Shown piece after piece: positions 44,164 to 53,030 of a stretch of DNA of 64,000 nucleotides; the first letter of the stretch is position 1, and the number at the start of each line of letters is the position of its first letter. The notes beneath the pieces were generated by a model. The model was not told the origin of the DNA. It saw nothing but the letters and a program-made list of their open reading frames with translations, and did no database searches. The translations under genes and the position numbers were made by a program. The stretch is from NCBI GenBank assembly GCA_905234985.1, contig CAJOJQ010000011.1, positions 1 to 64,000 on the forward strand. Direction: 5' to 3'. The stretch is from an uncultured Christensenellaceae bacterium (GTDB lineage: Bacteria > Bacillota > Clostridia > Christensenellales > Aristaeellaceae).

Positions 44164-44304
44164 TACGCTGGAGATCTCATCGCCGCCCGAACGGTTCGGC
44201 AAAATCGGACAGGATATTTATTTCGTTCCCATGCAGCAACCGATTCCATATGGAATCCAATCATCCAAAAGGACGCCCCGAAAGGGGTTCGGAGGGATAG
44301 AAGA

Positions 44305-44709
44305 ATGGCTCCTAAAAAAACAGCGCTGAAGAAGGTTTCGCGCAAGCGCCGTGAAAAGAAGCTCGTAGAGCGCGGCGTGGCGCACATCCGTTCTTCCTTC
44401 AATAATACGATCGTAACCATCACTGACGTGCAGGGCAACGCCCTGTCCTGGGCTTCCGCCGGCGGCATGGGTTTCCGCGGCAACAAGAAGTCCACCCCCT
44501 TCGCCGCTCAGATGGCCGCCGAAACGGCTGCCAAGGCCAGCCAGGAATTCGGCCTCAAGTCTGTGGACGTGCTAGTGAAAGGCCCCGGCTCTGGCCGTGA
44601 AGCCGCCATCCGCGCCCTGCAGACCGCCGGTCTGGATGTGACCATGATCAAGGACGTGACGCCCATTCCTCACAATGGCTGCCGTCCGCCCAAGCGTCGC
44701 CGCGTGTAA
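44305..44709 (+). CDS. rpsK: Small ribosomal subunit protein uS11
   Basis: 134 residues. [93 protein letters not shown]. Complete. Confidence 0.98.
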   Translation: MAPKKTALKKVSRKRREKKLVERGVAHIRSSFNNTIVTITDVQGNALSWASAGGMGFRGNKKSTPFAAQMAAETAAKASQEFGLKSVDVLVKGPGSGREAAIRALQTAGLDVTMIKDVTPIPHNGCRPPKRRRV

Positions 44710-44728
44710 TTGAAGGAGGAATACAGGA

Positions 44729-45325
44729 ATGGCAAACAATAAGCAGCCGATCGCCCGGAGATGCCGCGCTCTAGACATTTCTCCGGCCGTTATGGGCTAT
44801 GCCAACAAGAAGTCCACTCGGAATCCCGGCGGCAACCGCCGGAAGAAGGTTTCCGAATATGGCGCTCAGTTAAAGGAAAAGCAGAAGGTACGCTTCATCT
44901 ACGGCGTGCTGGAAAAGCAGTTCCGTCACTACTATGACACCGCTTCCAACATGAAGGGCGTTACCGGCGAAAACATGCTGGTGCTGCTCGAATGCCGTCT
45001 GGACAACGTGGTGTATCGCCTGGGCCTGGCCAAGACCCGCCGCATGGCGCGTCAGGTTGTGGGCCACGGCCACATCCGTGTGAACGGCAAAAAGGTGGAT
45101 ATCCCCTCTTACCAGGTGAAGAAGGGCGACGTCATCACCCTGCGTGAACGGTCCACCCAGATCGAGGCCTTTAAGGCTCTGCGGGAAGGCACCAGCGTGC
45201 TGACCCCCAAGTGGCTCACCTTTGACGCTCCGAATCTCACCGGCACCGTAAACGAGCTGCCCACCCGGGCCGATATCGACTACGAAGTGCAGGAGAACAT
45301 GATCGTTGAATTCTATAGCCGCTGA
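44729..45325 (+). CDS. rpsD: Small ribosomal subunit protein uS4
   Basis: 198 residues. C-terminal S4 RNA-binding domain RLDNVVYRLGLAKTRRMARQVVGHGHIRVNGKKVDIPSYQVKKGDVI. The N-terminal part is short and lacks the zinc cysteines seen in some relatives. A primary 16S binder, and in several bacteria a regulator of its own operon. RBS AAGGAGG. Confidence 0.98.
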   Translation: MANNKQPIARRCRALDISPAVMGYANKKSTRNPGGNRRKKVSEYGAQLKEKQKVRFIYGVLEKQFRHYYDTASNMKGVTGENMLVLLECRLDNVVYRLGLAKTRRMARQVVGHGHIRVNGKKVDIPSYQVKKGDVITLRERSTQIEAFKALREGTSVLTPKWLTFDAPNLTGTVNELPTRADIDYEVQENMIVEFYSR

Positions 45326-45386
45326 TCCTGTTCTGACCGTATGATGCAGTCCCACACGACCGTATCCATAAGGAGGGTTGGATCCA

Positions 45387-46334
45387 GTGATTGTCGAAAT
45401 CGAAAAAGCGCATATCGACTGTACCGAAATGGCGGCAAACAATACCTATGGCCGATTTGTCATCGAGCCGCTTGAACGCGGCTTTGGCCATACCCTGGGC
45501 AACGCGCTGCGCCGGGTGCTGATCAATTCGCTCCCCGGCGCCGCCGTGACCAGCGTGAGCATCGATGGCGTGCAGCATGAGTTTTCCACCGTGCCGGGCG
45601 TGAAAGAGGACGTTTCCGAACTGATCCTCAATTTGAAGGAACTTGCCCTGAAGCTGTATACCGATCAGGTCAAGATGCTGGAAATCAACGCCCAGGGCCC
45701 CTGTGAGCTGACTGCCGCGGATATCCACGCGGATGACGAAGTGGAAATCGTGAATCCCGATCTGCATATCGCCACCCTGGGCGAAGGTGCCAAGCTGCAT
45801 ATGTGGCTGAGCCTGGACCGGGGCCGGGGCTATGTTTCTTCCGATAAGAACAAAACGGCCCAGATGCCCATCGGCGTGATTCCCATCGATTCCATTTACA
45901 CCCCCATCCGGAAAGTGAATTACGTGGTGGAGGATACCCGCGTAGGCCAGATCACGGACTACGATAAGCTCACGCTGGAAGTGTGGACGGACGGCTCCGT
46001 GGCTCCCGATGAAGCCATCGCCATGTCTGCCCGCATCCTGACCGAACAGCTCTCCCTCTTCGTGGGCCTCACGGACCAGACCCTGCCCGTCAGCGCGTCT
46101 GAACCAGAGGACGACAAGATGGAGAAAGTGATGGAGATGACCATCGAAGATCTGGACCTCTCCGTCCGTGCCTATAACTGCCTCAAGCGCGCCGGGATCA
46201 ACACCGTGGCCGAGCTGGTTCAGCGGAACCAGGAGGACATGATGAAGGTGCGCAACTTAGGCAAAAAGAGTCTGGAAGAAGTCGAGCAGAAGCTGCAGGC
46301 GCTGGGCCTGGGTCTGCGCCCGACCGAAGAGTGA
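45387..46334 (+). CDS. rpoA: RNA polymerase alpha subunit
   Basis: 315 residues from the GTG at 45387, 9 bases after GGAGGG; the TTG at 45378 abuts the site and is rejected. N-terminal dimerisation domain with [36 protein letters not shown]-terminal domain [48 protein letters not shown] contacts UP elements and activators. Confidence 0.98.
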   Translation: MIVEIEKAHIDCTEMAANNTYGRFVIEPLERGFGHTLGNALRRVLINSLPGAAVTSVSIDGVQHEFSTVPGVKEDVSELILNLKELALKLYTDQVKMLEINAQGPCELTAADIHADDEVEIVNPDLHIATLGEGAKLHMWLSLDRGRGYVSSDKNKTAQMPIGVIPIDSIYTPIRKVNYVVEDTRVGQITDYDKLTLEVWTDGSVAPDEAIAMSARILTEQLSLFVGLTDQTLPVSASEPEDDKMEKVMEMTIEDLDLSVRAYNCLKRAGINTVAELVQRNQEDMMKVRNLGKKSLEEVEQKLQALGLGLRPTEE

Positions 46335-46349
46335 TAGGAGGAAATCCCC

Positions 46350-46862
46350 ATGGCAACTGAGCGCAAGCTGGGCCGCACCGCGAGCCAGCGCAAGGCGATG
46401 CTGCGGAATCTGGCCACCAATCTCCTGTGGTACGGCCGCATCGAAACCACCGAGGCCAAGGCCAAGGAAGTGCGCAGCATCGTGGATAAAATGATCACCC
46501 TCGCCATCCGTGAGTATGATCAGACCGTCGATGTGGAAAAGGAATTCTACAACGACAAGAAGCAGATCGTGAAGCAGACCTTCACCAACGATCTGCCTTC
46601 CAAGCTGCATGCCCGCCGCCTGATGATGGCTTACCTGTACGATATCAAGGAAGCCAAGAAAGACGACGAGAGCAAGAAGGACTATAAGGAACGCACCAAG
46701 GACAACAAGCATCCCGTGGTGGAAAAGCTGTTCCGCGAATATGGCCCCAAGTACCGCGCCCGCAACCAGGAAAAGAACTGTGCCGGCGGCTATACCCGCA
46801 TCTATAAGCTGGGTCCCCGTCGCGGCGACGCGGCCGAAATGGTCATTATCGAATTGGTGTAA
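46350..46862 (+). CDS. rplQ: Large ribosomal subunit protein bL17
   Basis: 170 residues. [44 protein letters not shown], ending [26 protein letters not shown] central insert of about 45 charged residues ([13 protein letters not shown]...[11 protein letters not shown]) makes it longer than the 120-residue form. Last gene of the supercluster. Confidence 0.97.
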   Translation: MATERKLGRTASQRKAMLRNLATNLLWYGRIETTEAKAKEVRSIVDKMITLAIREYDQTVDVEKEFYNDKKQIVKQTFTNDLPSKLHARRLMMAYLYDIKEAKKDDESKKDYKERTKDNKHPVVEKLFREYGPKYRARNQEKNCAGGYTRIYKLGPRRGDAAEMVIIELV

Positions 46863-46873
46863 GCCAATCTTCA

Positions 46874-46912
46874 TACAAAAAGCAGGCTGTGATTTCATGG
46901 CCTGCTTTTTAC
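46874..46912 (+). terminator. Terminator of the ribosomal supercluster
   Basis: AAAAAGCAGGC, a 12-base loop, GCCTGCTTTTT. Perfect 11-bp stem ending in T-run, 12 bases after the rplQ stop. Confidence 0.92.
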
Positions 46913-46978
46913 GTACCCTGAACGCAAATAAAAAATGGCTGAAATGGTGGAAAAAATTCAGATTTTTTAAATCTTCCC

Positions 46979-47007
46979 TTGACAATCCCTTTGCGTAACT
47001 TTATAAT
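46979..47007 (+). promoter_or_regulatory. Consensus promoter of the iron/phosphonate-type ABC operon
   Basis: TTGACA (46979-46984), 17 bp, TATAAT (47002-47007): a perfect sigma-A promoter in an A/T-rich stretch. No clear Fur-box dyad is seen. Confidence 0.9.
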
Positions 47008-47062
47008 AGAGGGCAAATGGGGAAGGTCCCAAAATAATTCATTCACATAAGGAGGTTTTTTC

Positions 47063-48151
47063 ATGAAGAAGTTTTTGGCTGTTCTGCTGGCGGCTATGAT
47101 GCTGCTGGGCTGCGTCGCTGTGGTACACGCGGAGGATCGGGTAGGCGCTGATCCCGCGCTGGTTGAAGCGGCGAAAGCGGAAGGCGAACTGGTTGTGTAC
47201 GGCTCCTGCGAGGAAGAATATCTGCAGGCTGCCTGCGACGGCTTTGAAAAGCTGTATGGCATCAAGGTGACCCACCAGCGCCTGAGTACCGGCGAAGTGC
47301 AGGCCAAGATCGAAGAAGAAAACGGCAATCCCTCCGCCGACGTCTGGTTCGGCGGCACCACCGATCCCTACAACATCTGCGCCAAGGAAGGCCTGCTGCT
47401 GCCCTACGAAGCCAAGAACGCTTCCCACCTGCTGGGCGCGGCCTACCGCGACGCGGACGGCTGCTGGTACGGCATTTACAAGGGCATTCTGGGCTTCATG
47501 GTGAACACCGAGGAACTGGAACGCATGAAGCTGGATATCCCCCAGGATTGGGCCGACCTGCTCAAGCCCGAATATAAGGGCCTGATCTGGCTGTCCAACT
47601 ACAACACCGCCGGCACCGCCAAGCTGGTCATCAACACCATGATCCAGAAGTATGGTCATGACGAAGGCATCCAGTACCTGGTGGAACTGGACAAGAACAT
47701 TCAGGTGTACACCAAGTCCGGCTCCGGCCCCTCCAAGAACGTGGGCACCGGCGAATGCGTCATCGGCATCGGCTTCCTGCATGATGGCATTTACCAGATC
47801 GTGGATAACGGCTACGACAACATCGGCCTGGTGATCCCCTCCACCGGCACCAGCTTTGAAATCGGCGCTACCGCCATCTTCAAGGGCGCGAAGCACGAAG
47901 CCGCCGCCAAGCTGTGGATCGAATACGCCCTGTCTCCCGAGTGCGTGGAGCAGGCGGATGAATTCGGCTCCTATCAGTTCCTGGTGATCGACAACGCCGA
48001 ACAGCCCAAGCAGGCTGCCGAATTCGGCCTCGATCCCGAAAACGTGATGGACTACGACTTCGAGGACGCCAAGCAGAATACTACCAAGTACATCGGCGAA
48101 GTGATGGAAGCGCTGGGCGCCGCTGCTGACGACCGTTTCCAGACTAAGTAA
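47063..48151 (+). CDS. ABC substrate-binding protein (Fe3+/phosphonate-type)
   Basis: 362 residues. Signal sequence MKKFLAVLLAAMMLLGC...VHA; MLLGC could be a lipobox (Cys17), with an alternative cut after VHA. EGELVVYGSCEEEYLQAACDGFEKLYGIKVTHQRLSTGEVQAKI and ADVWFGGTTDPYNICAKEGLL are typical of the AfuA/FbpA and 2-aminoethylphosphonate binders. RBS AAGGAGG. First gene of a binding protein-permease-ATPase operon. Ligand not resolvable from sequence alone. Confidence 0.88.
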   Translation: MKKFLAVLLAAMMLLGCVAVVHAEDRVGADPALVEAAKAEGELVVYGSCEEEYLQAACDGFEKLYGIKVTHQRLSTGEVQAKIEEENGNPSADVWFGGTTDPYNICAKEGLLLPYEAKNASHLLGAAYRDADGCWYGIYKGILGFMVNTEELERMKLDIPQDWADLLKPEYKGLIWLSNYNTAGTAKLVINTMIQKYGHDEGIQYLVELDKNIQVYTKSGSGPSKNVGTGECVIGIGFLHDGIYQIVDNGYDNIGLVIPSTGTSFEIGATAIFKGAKHEAAAKLWIEYALSPECVEQADEFGSYQFLVIDNAEQPKQAAEFGLDPENVMDYDFEDAKQNTTKYIGEVMEALGAAADDRFQTK

Positions 48152-48167
48152 TTCCTACTGACACTTA

Positions 48168-48203
48168 CGGGGGATGGCGCCCGGCGCCATTCCCCGTTTT
48201 TCA
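48168..48203 (+). terminator. Hairpin terminator between binding protein and permease
   Basis: GGGGGATGGCGCC-CG-GCGCCATTCCCC followed by GTTTTTC. Likely limits permease/ATPase expression relative to the binding protein. Confidence 0.85.
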
Positions 48204-48217
48204 AAGAGGCTAACGCA

Positions 48218-48345
48218 AGGTAGGAAGTAGGAGGTAGGAGGTAGGAGGTAGGAGGTTTATATAGTTACATTGCTTGAATAAACACATTCCGGCATAAACA
48301 AGAGCTATATAAGAACTCCTACCTTCTACTTCCTACCTCCTCCCT
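48218..48345. repeat. Long inverted repeat with AGGTAGG arms (copy d), inside the ABC operon
   Basis: Left arm with five consecutive AGGTAGG/AAGTAGG units (48218-48256), right arm ACTCCTACCTTCTACTTCCTACCTCCTCCC. The core begins TTTATATAGTTAC and ends GAGCTATATAAG, itself complementary. It lies directly after a terminator and 24 bp before the permease start. Confidence 0.87.
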
Positions 48346-48368
48346 GAATATGAAGGGGGGATTTGCCC

Positions 48369-50561
48369 ATGGCCAAGGGCCAAAGCGCGTCGCTGGACAG
48401 GAAAAAGCTGTTCGCCGATCCGGTGATGATTACCACCATCGCGGTGCTGATCGCGTTCCTGTCCCTGTTCATCCTGTATCCGCTGGCGATCCTGCTGGTA
48501 GACAGCGTATATTCCCAGGAATCCGGTGTGACCGCCAAGTTTTTCTCCACGATCTTCGGGGAAAACATATTTGCGGGCGCGTTCTTTAAGTCGTTAATCA
48601 TTACGCTGCTGGCGGGCTTGAATGCTGTGATTCTGGGCCAAACGCTTGTAAAAAAAGAGAGGGAAACAGACAGCAGGCTGATTCATTCCCTGTGCCGTGC
48701 AATGCCATCCCTTTCGCTTTTTCTTCCGCTGGCGGCGGCGGCAGTTTACATCGACGTGATTTTTGACAGCGGCGGTGTTATCGCTCAGTTCATGCAGCGC
48801 GCGTTTACCGAGGATGTGCTAAGCTGTCTCGCTGTCGTATTAGTGCAGCAAATCGTGCTTGTACCGATATGCTATCGTTTTTTTGAAGATACAATGGGGG
48901 GCTTGAACAACCCGGCAGATGAACTTGAGCGGAAGGCGCTACGCAAAAAAATGACCGTTCGCACGGTAACGTTTGCGTTGGTGCTGTTTTTGCTGAATTT
49001 CATGCTGATCGTGTTCCTCCATGCGAGAAGCTATGGAAAATACAGCTTCATTATTGCCATTTCCAACACCCTGAAGGTAGGCTTCCTGGTGGGCATCCTG
49101 TCCGCCGCGGTGGGCCTGCTGTTCGCTTACGTGGAAGTGTACGTGAAGGTGCGCACCAAATTCATGAGCGGGCTGTTCAAGGTGGTGTCCATGCTGCCCG
49201 TGGTGTCGCCGCCCTTCGTGCTGTCCCTGTCCATGATTATGCTATTCGGCAAGGCGGGCATCATCACGCGCCACCTGCTGGGCATTTACGATAACAACGT
49301 ATACGGCTTCTGGGGCATCGCCATCGTGCAGACCATGACTTTCTTCCCGGTCTGCTACATGATGTTCCGGGGCCTGCTCAAGAACATCGACCCCTCCATG
49401 GAGGAAGCGGCCAGGGACATGGGCGCCAGCCGGTTCAAGGTGTTTTCCTCCGTGACCCTGCCCTTGTTGCTGCCCGGCATCGGCAACGCTTTCCTGGTGA
49501 CCTTCATCGAATCCATCGCCGACTTCGCCAACCCCATGATCATCGGCGGTTCGTATGATACGCTGGCTACCACCATCTATTTGCAGATCACCGGCGCTTA
49601 CGATAAGAACGGGGCTTGCGCCATGGCTGTGGTGCTGCTGGGTATCACCATGCTCATGTTCATGGTGCAAAAGTACTATCTGGAAAAGAAGACGGCCGCC
49701 ACCCTGACGGGCAAGGCCAGCCGCGCCCGGATGCTGATCGAGGATAAGTCCGTCACCGTGCCGCTTACCATCTTCTGCTGCCTGGTGGCCCTGTTCGTGA
49801 TCCTGATGTACGTGTGCGTGCCTTTCGGCGCGCTGTTCAAGACCTGGGGACGCGATTTCACCCTGACCACCAAGTGGTTCGAGCAGGTGTTCACCCGCTA
49901 TAAGGGCCTGAAAGCCTTCCAGGATTCCTTTGTCCTGTCCCTGATCTCCGCGCCCATCACGGCGCTGCTGTCCATGATCATCTCCTATCTGGTGGTCAAA
50001 CGGAAATTCAAGGCCAAGGGCTTCATTGAGTTCGTGTCCATGCTGGCCATGGCCGTGCCCGGCACCGTTTTGGGTATCGGCTATATCCGCGGCTTTGCGG
50101 GCGGCGTGTTCCACACCGGCTTCCTCCAGGGCATTTACGGCACGGGCGTGATATTGGTCATCGTGTTCGTGGTGCGCTCCCTGCCCACCGGCACCCGCAG
50201 CGGCATTTCCGCCCTGCGGCAGATTGATAAGAGCATCGAGGAAAGCGCCTATGACATGGGCGCGGGCAGCCTGAAGGTATTCACTTCCGTCACCCTGCCG
50301 CTGATTAAGGATTCCTTCCTCTCCGGTCTGGTCACCGCCTTCGTGCGATCCATCACCGCCATTTCCGCCATCATCCTGCTGGTGACGCCCAGCTTCCTGC
50401 TCATCACCGTGCAGATCAACGAATTCGCGGAGAAAGGTTCCTACGGCATCGCCTGCGCCTTTGCCACCATCCTGATCGCCATTACCTACAGCAGCGTGCT
50501 GCTGATGAACCTGGTGATCAAATTCTTCGGCACCAGCAGAAAAACCAAGGAGGTTGAATAA
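48369..50561 (+). CDS. Two-domain ABC permease (FbpB-type) with extra N-terminal segment
   Basis: 730 residues from the ATG at 48369 (8 bases after GGGGGG). Two permease units: EAA loops MEEAARDMGASRFKVFSSVTLPLLLPGI and IEESAYDMGAGSLKVFTSVTLPLIKDSF. Typical members have about 550 residues. The excess is residues ~72-232 (FKSLIITLLAGLNAV...KKERETDSRLIHSLCRAMPSLSLFLPLAAAAV), which has its own hydrophobic segments and is encoded by visibly AT-richer DNA with codons rare elsewhere (TTA, CTA, AAAAAA). Confidence 0.88.
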   Translation: MAKGQSASLDRKKLFADPVMITTIAVLIAFLSLFILYPLAILLVDSVYSQESGVTAKFFSTIFGENIFAGAFFKSLIITLLAGLNAVILGQTLVKKERETDSRLIHSLCRAMPSLSLFLPLAAAAVYIDVIFDSGGVIAQFMQRAFTEDVLSCLAVVLVQQIVLVPICYRFFEDTMGGLNNPADELERKALRKKMTVRTVTFALVLFLLNFMLIVFLHARSYGKYSFIIAISNTLKVGFLVGILSAAVGLLFAYVEVYVKVRTKFMSGLFKVVSMLPVVSPPFVLSLSMIMLFGKAGIITRHLLGIYDNNVYGFWGIAIVQTMTFFPVCYMMFRGLLKNIDPSMEEAARDMGASRFKVFSSVTLPLLLPGIGNAFLVTFIESIADFANPMIIGGSYDTLATTIYLQITGAYDKNGACAMAVVLLGITMLMFMVQKYYLEKKTAATLTGKASRARMLIEDKSVTVPLTIFCCLVALFVILMYVCVPFGALFKTWGRDFTLTTKWFEQVFTRYKGLKAFQDSFVLSLISAPITALLSMIISYLVVKRKFKAKGFIEFVSMLAMAVPGTVLGIGYIRGFAGGVFHTGFLQGIYGTGVILVIVFVVRSLPTGTRSGISALRQIDKSIEESAYDMGAGSLKVFTSVTLPLIKDSFLSGLVTAFVRSITAISAIILLVTPSFLLITVQINEFAEKGSYGIACAFATILIAITYSSVLLMNLVIKFFGTSRKTKEVE

Positions 50562-50563
50562 TC

Positions 50564-51649
50564 ATGGCCAACCGCGCAAAAGAACCCAAGGGCGTAAAAC
50601 TGGATCATATCTCCAAAATCTATCAGGACCCCAAAACCGGCAAGGAATTTTATGCCGTGCATGACGTGGCGCTGGACATCGCCCCCGGTTCCTTCGTGAC
50701 CCTGCTGGGACCCTCCGGCTGCGGCAAGACCACCACCCTGCGCATGATCGCGGGCTTTGAAAGCCCGGACGAGGGTGAAATCTACTTAGGCGGCGAACCC
50801 ATCAACGCCCTGACCCCCAACAAGCGGGACACGGCCATGGTGTTCCAAAGTTACGCCCTGTTCCCTCATTACAACGTGTTCGACAACGTGGCTTACGGCC
50901 TGCGGCTCCGCAAGGCGCCCAAGGACGAGATCAAACAGCGCGTCACCGACATCCTGGCGTTGGTAGAGCTAAGCGGCATGGAACAGCGCATGACCAACCA
51001 GCTGTCCGGCGGTCAGCAGCAGCGCGTGGCCCTGGCCCGCGCGTTGGTGGTGGAACCCGGCGTGCTGCTGTTTGACGAACCGCTGTCCAATCTGGACGCC
51101 AAGCTGCGCGTGCAGATGCGTACGGAGATCCGCCGCATCCAGCAAACCTTGGGCATCACCGCCATCTACGTGACCCACGACCAGAGCGAGGCCATGTCCA
51201 TTTCCGACCAGATCATCCTGATGAAGGGCGGCGTCATCGCCCAGATGGGCAGCCCTACGGAAATCTACTATCACCCCGTCAGCGAGTTCGTGGCGGACTT
51301 CATCGGCGAATGCAATTTCCTGAAGGGCAGGGCCGCTTCTTGCGCCAACGGCCAGACTGTGGTGGAGCTGCCCACCGGTACGGCGGCGGTGAACACGGAA
51401 AAAGCCTACGCGTACGGCACGGACTGCGAAATCGTGGTGCGGCCCGAGGCCATCCAGATCAGCGATACCGGCATGCTGCCCTGCAAGGTGGAGCTTTCCT
51501 GCTTCATGGGCAGCTACCAGAACTATCACGTGCGGGTGGGGGATACCCTGGTCAAGATCACGGACAACTGCCCCGTGAATAAGAAAATCTACCAAGTGGG
51601 CGACCAGTGCTTCATCTCCTTCGACCCGGCCTGCGCGCACTTATTGTAA
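50564..51649 (+). CDS. ABC transporter ATPase (PotA/FbpC type)
   Basis: 361 residues. Walker A GPSGCGKTTTLRMIAGFESPDEGEI, Q-loop MVFQSYALFPHYNVFDNVAYGL, signature LSGGQQQRVALARAL, Walker B LLFDEPLSNLDAKLR, H-loop YVTHDQSEAMS, then a TOBE domain (about residues 280-355). 2 bp after the permease stop. Confidence 0.94.
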   Translation: MANRAKEPKGVKLDHISKIYQDPKTGKEFYAVHDVALDIAPGSFVTLLGPSGCGKTTTLRMIAGFESPDEGEIYLGGEPINALTPNKRDTAMVFQSYALFPHYNVFDNVAYGLRLRKAPKDEIKQRVTDILALVELSGMEQRMTNQLSGGQQQRVALARALVVEPGVLLFDEPLSNLDAKLRVQMRTEIRRIQQTLGITAIYVTHDQSEAMSISDQIILMKGGVIAQMGSPTEIYYHPVSEFVADFIGECNFLKGRAASCANGQTVVELPTGTAAVNTEKAYAYGTDCEIVVRPEAIQISDTGMLPCKVELSCFMGSYQNYHVRVGDTLVKITDNCPVNKKIYQVGDQCFISFDPACAHLL

Positions 51650-51675
51650 TTTACTTGGAAGGAATATACAGGAAC

Positions 51676-52701
51676 ATGAAAAAAAGCCTGCTTTGCCTGT
51701 TCCTGGCGCTGGCGCTCGTCATTGCGGCCAGCACCCCGGTACGGGCGGAAACCGTGCGGAAAATCGGCGTGTGCGTGGGCCGCATGAGCGATGCGGAAAC
51801 GAAGGCCTTCTGCGAAATGCTGCGGACGTATTTTGCCAGCCTGGAGACCGGCGATATCAAATACGAGCTGTTTTTCGCGGACGCCGAGGGGAAACCGGAG
51901 CAGCAGAAAGCACACATTGAAAGTCTGCTGAAACAGAAGCTGAAGCTGATCGTGATTGACTTCCTGGACAGCGCCGTGGTGGAGGCTGTGACCGAAACGC
52001 TGGCGTCGTCGGGCGTCCCCGCGCTGCTCTTTGGCCGCCAGATGATCGTGCGCAGCGGAAACGAATATACGGCCCACAGCAGCGTGGACGCGCTGCTGGA
52101 GCGCATGAAGGGCAGCTGCGTGGGCGGCGACCTGCGCCAGGCCAGCCTGAAGCAGGGCGAAATATTAGCAGCCAGGCCGTACCACGGCGATACGAACGGG
52201 GACGGCGTGATTCATTACGTGATCATCCGGGATACTTCTCCCCAAGCCGAATCCCGCCTGCGCACCGAGCTGTCCCTGCGGGCGGTGGGCAACGCGGGAT
52301 TGGAGGCTGTGTGCTTAGCGGATCGCAGCGGCGCGGCGGATCGGACCCAGGCGAAAGCCGTCTGCGAAAAGCTGCTCCAGGATTTCGGCACGCAGATCGA
52401 GGCGATCATCTGCACCCATGACGAAATTGCCATCGGCGCGGTCCAGGCGGTCCAAGCGGCGGGTGAGACGGCGAACCCTGCTGTCTGCGTGCTGGGTATG
52501 GACGGAACGGACGAAGCCATTCGGCTGATCCGGCAGAAGAAAATGGCGGGCACCGTGGTGATCGACGAAAGCGCCCAGGAGCGCATGGCCCAGGAAGCAA
52601 TTCAAAAAATGCTGGACGGCGAGGAAATCCAGAAATATTACTGGACGGAATACCAGACCGTCACCAGCGCGTATACTCTGGCCCCGGCTGCGGAAGACTG
52701 A
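51676..52701 (+). CDS. Periplasmic sugar-binding-type protein (MglB/RbsB-like), orphan
   Basis: 341 residues from the ATG at 51676; an earlier frame from 51607 overlaps the ATPase end. Signal peptide MKKSLLCLFLALALVIAASTPVRA without lipobox Cys. RKIGVCVGRMSDAETKAFCEML, LIVIDFLDSAVVEAV, EAIICTHDEIAIGAVQAVQAAG and VLGMDGTDEAIRLIRQKKMAGTVVID match galactose/ribose-type binding proteins. No sugar permease or ATPase adjoins it; it may serve a distant transporter or a sensor kinase. Confidence 0.82.
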   Translation: MKKSLLCLFLALALVIAASTPVRAETVRKIGVCVGRMSDAETKAFCEMLRTYFASLETGDIKYELFFADAEGKPEQQKAHIESLLKQKLKLIVIDFLDSAVVEAVTETLASSGVPALLFGRQMIVRSGNEYTAHSSVDALLERMKGSCVGGDLRQASLKQGEILAARPYHGDTNGDGVIHYVIIRDTSPQAESRLRTELSLRAVGNAGLEAVCLADRSGAADRTQAKAVCEKLLQDFGTQIEAIICTHDEIAIGAVQAVQAAGETANPAVCVLGMDGTDEAIRLIRQKKMAGTVVIDESAQERMAQEAIQKMLDGEEIQKYYWTEYQTVTSAYTLAPAAED

Positions 52702-52708
52702 ACCTGCT

Positions 52709-52755
52709 GAAAAAAATCAGCCGACGCTTTGGACGGCGTTCGGCTGATTTTTTAT
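52709..52755. terminator. Bidirectional terminator
   Basis: AAAAAAATCAGCCGA, a 16-base loop, TCGGCTGATTTTTTAT. Serves both the sugar-type binding protein gene and the convergent DUF4250 gene. Confidence 0.92.
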
Positions 52756-52931
52756 ACGAAAGCGTTCTGCTCCGGGTCGTAGTGGTAATCAATGGTGGCC
52801 AGCACGGATTCAACTTCCTTGCGGTTGCAGTCCATATCCTCGCACAGGCTGTCCAGGCTGGAAAACCGGTCCCGCAGCTTCATGTTGACCACACTCAAAA
52901 GCATGTAGGGGTCCTGGGGCAAATAGGCCAT
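52752..52931 (-). CDS. DUF4250-family small protein
   Basis: 59 residues: begins MAYLPQDPYMLLSVVNMKLR, continues DRFSSLDSLCEDMDCNRKEV and ends TIDYHYDPEQNAFV. The PxDPxMLLSxVNxKLRDxxSSLxxLC and YHYDxxxNxFV pattern is that of DUF4250, common in Bacillota and of unknown function; it may be a small helix-turn-helix-like protein. RBS GGAGG, promoter at 52974-53002. Below usual ORF length cut-offs, hence easily missed. Confidence 0.88.
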   Translation of the reverse strand: MAYLPQDPYMLLSVVNMKLRDRFSSLDSLCEDMDCNRKEVESVLATIDYHYDPEQNAFV

Positions 52932-52973
52932 GGTCTGATCGCTTCCTCCCTGTTCCTGAAAATGTTCAGGTCT

Positions 52974-53002
52974 ATTATATCAGAAGCCCGCTTTCCGCGC
53001 AA
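52974..53002 (-). promoter_or_regulatory. Promoter of the DUF4250 gene
   Basis: Minus strand TTGCGC (53002-52997), 17 bp, TATAAT (52979-52974). Confidence 0.65.
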
Positions 53003-53030
53003 TCATCCAAATCGGCGGAACCGGGGATTG

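Noticed and set aside
45378..45386. TTG start for rpoA
   Set aside because: It directly abuts the Shine-Dalgarno sequence; the GTG at 45387 has correct spacing and gives the usual MIxEIEK-like N terminus.
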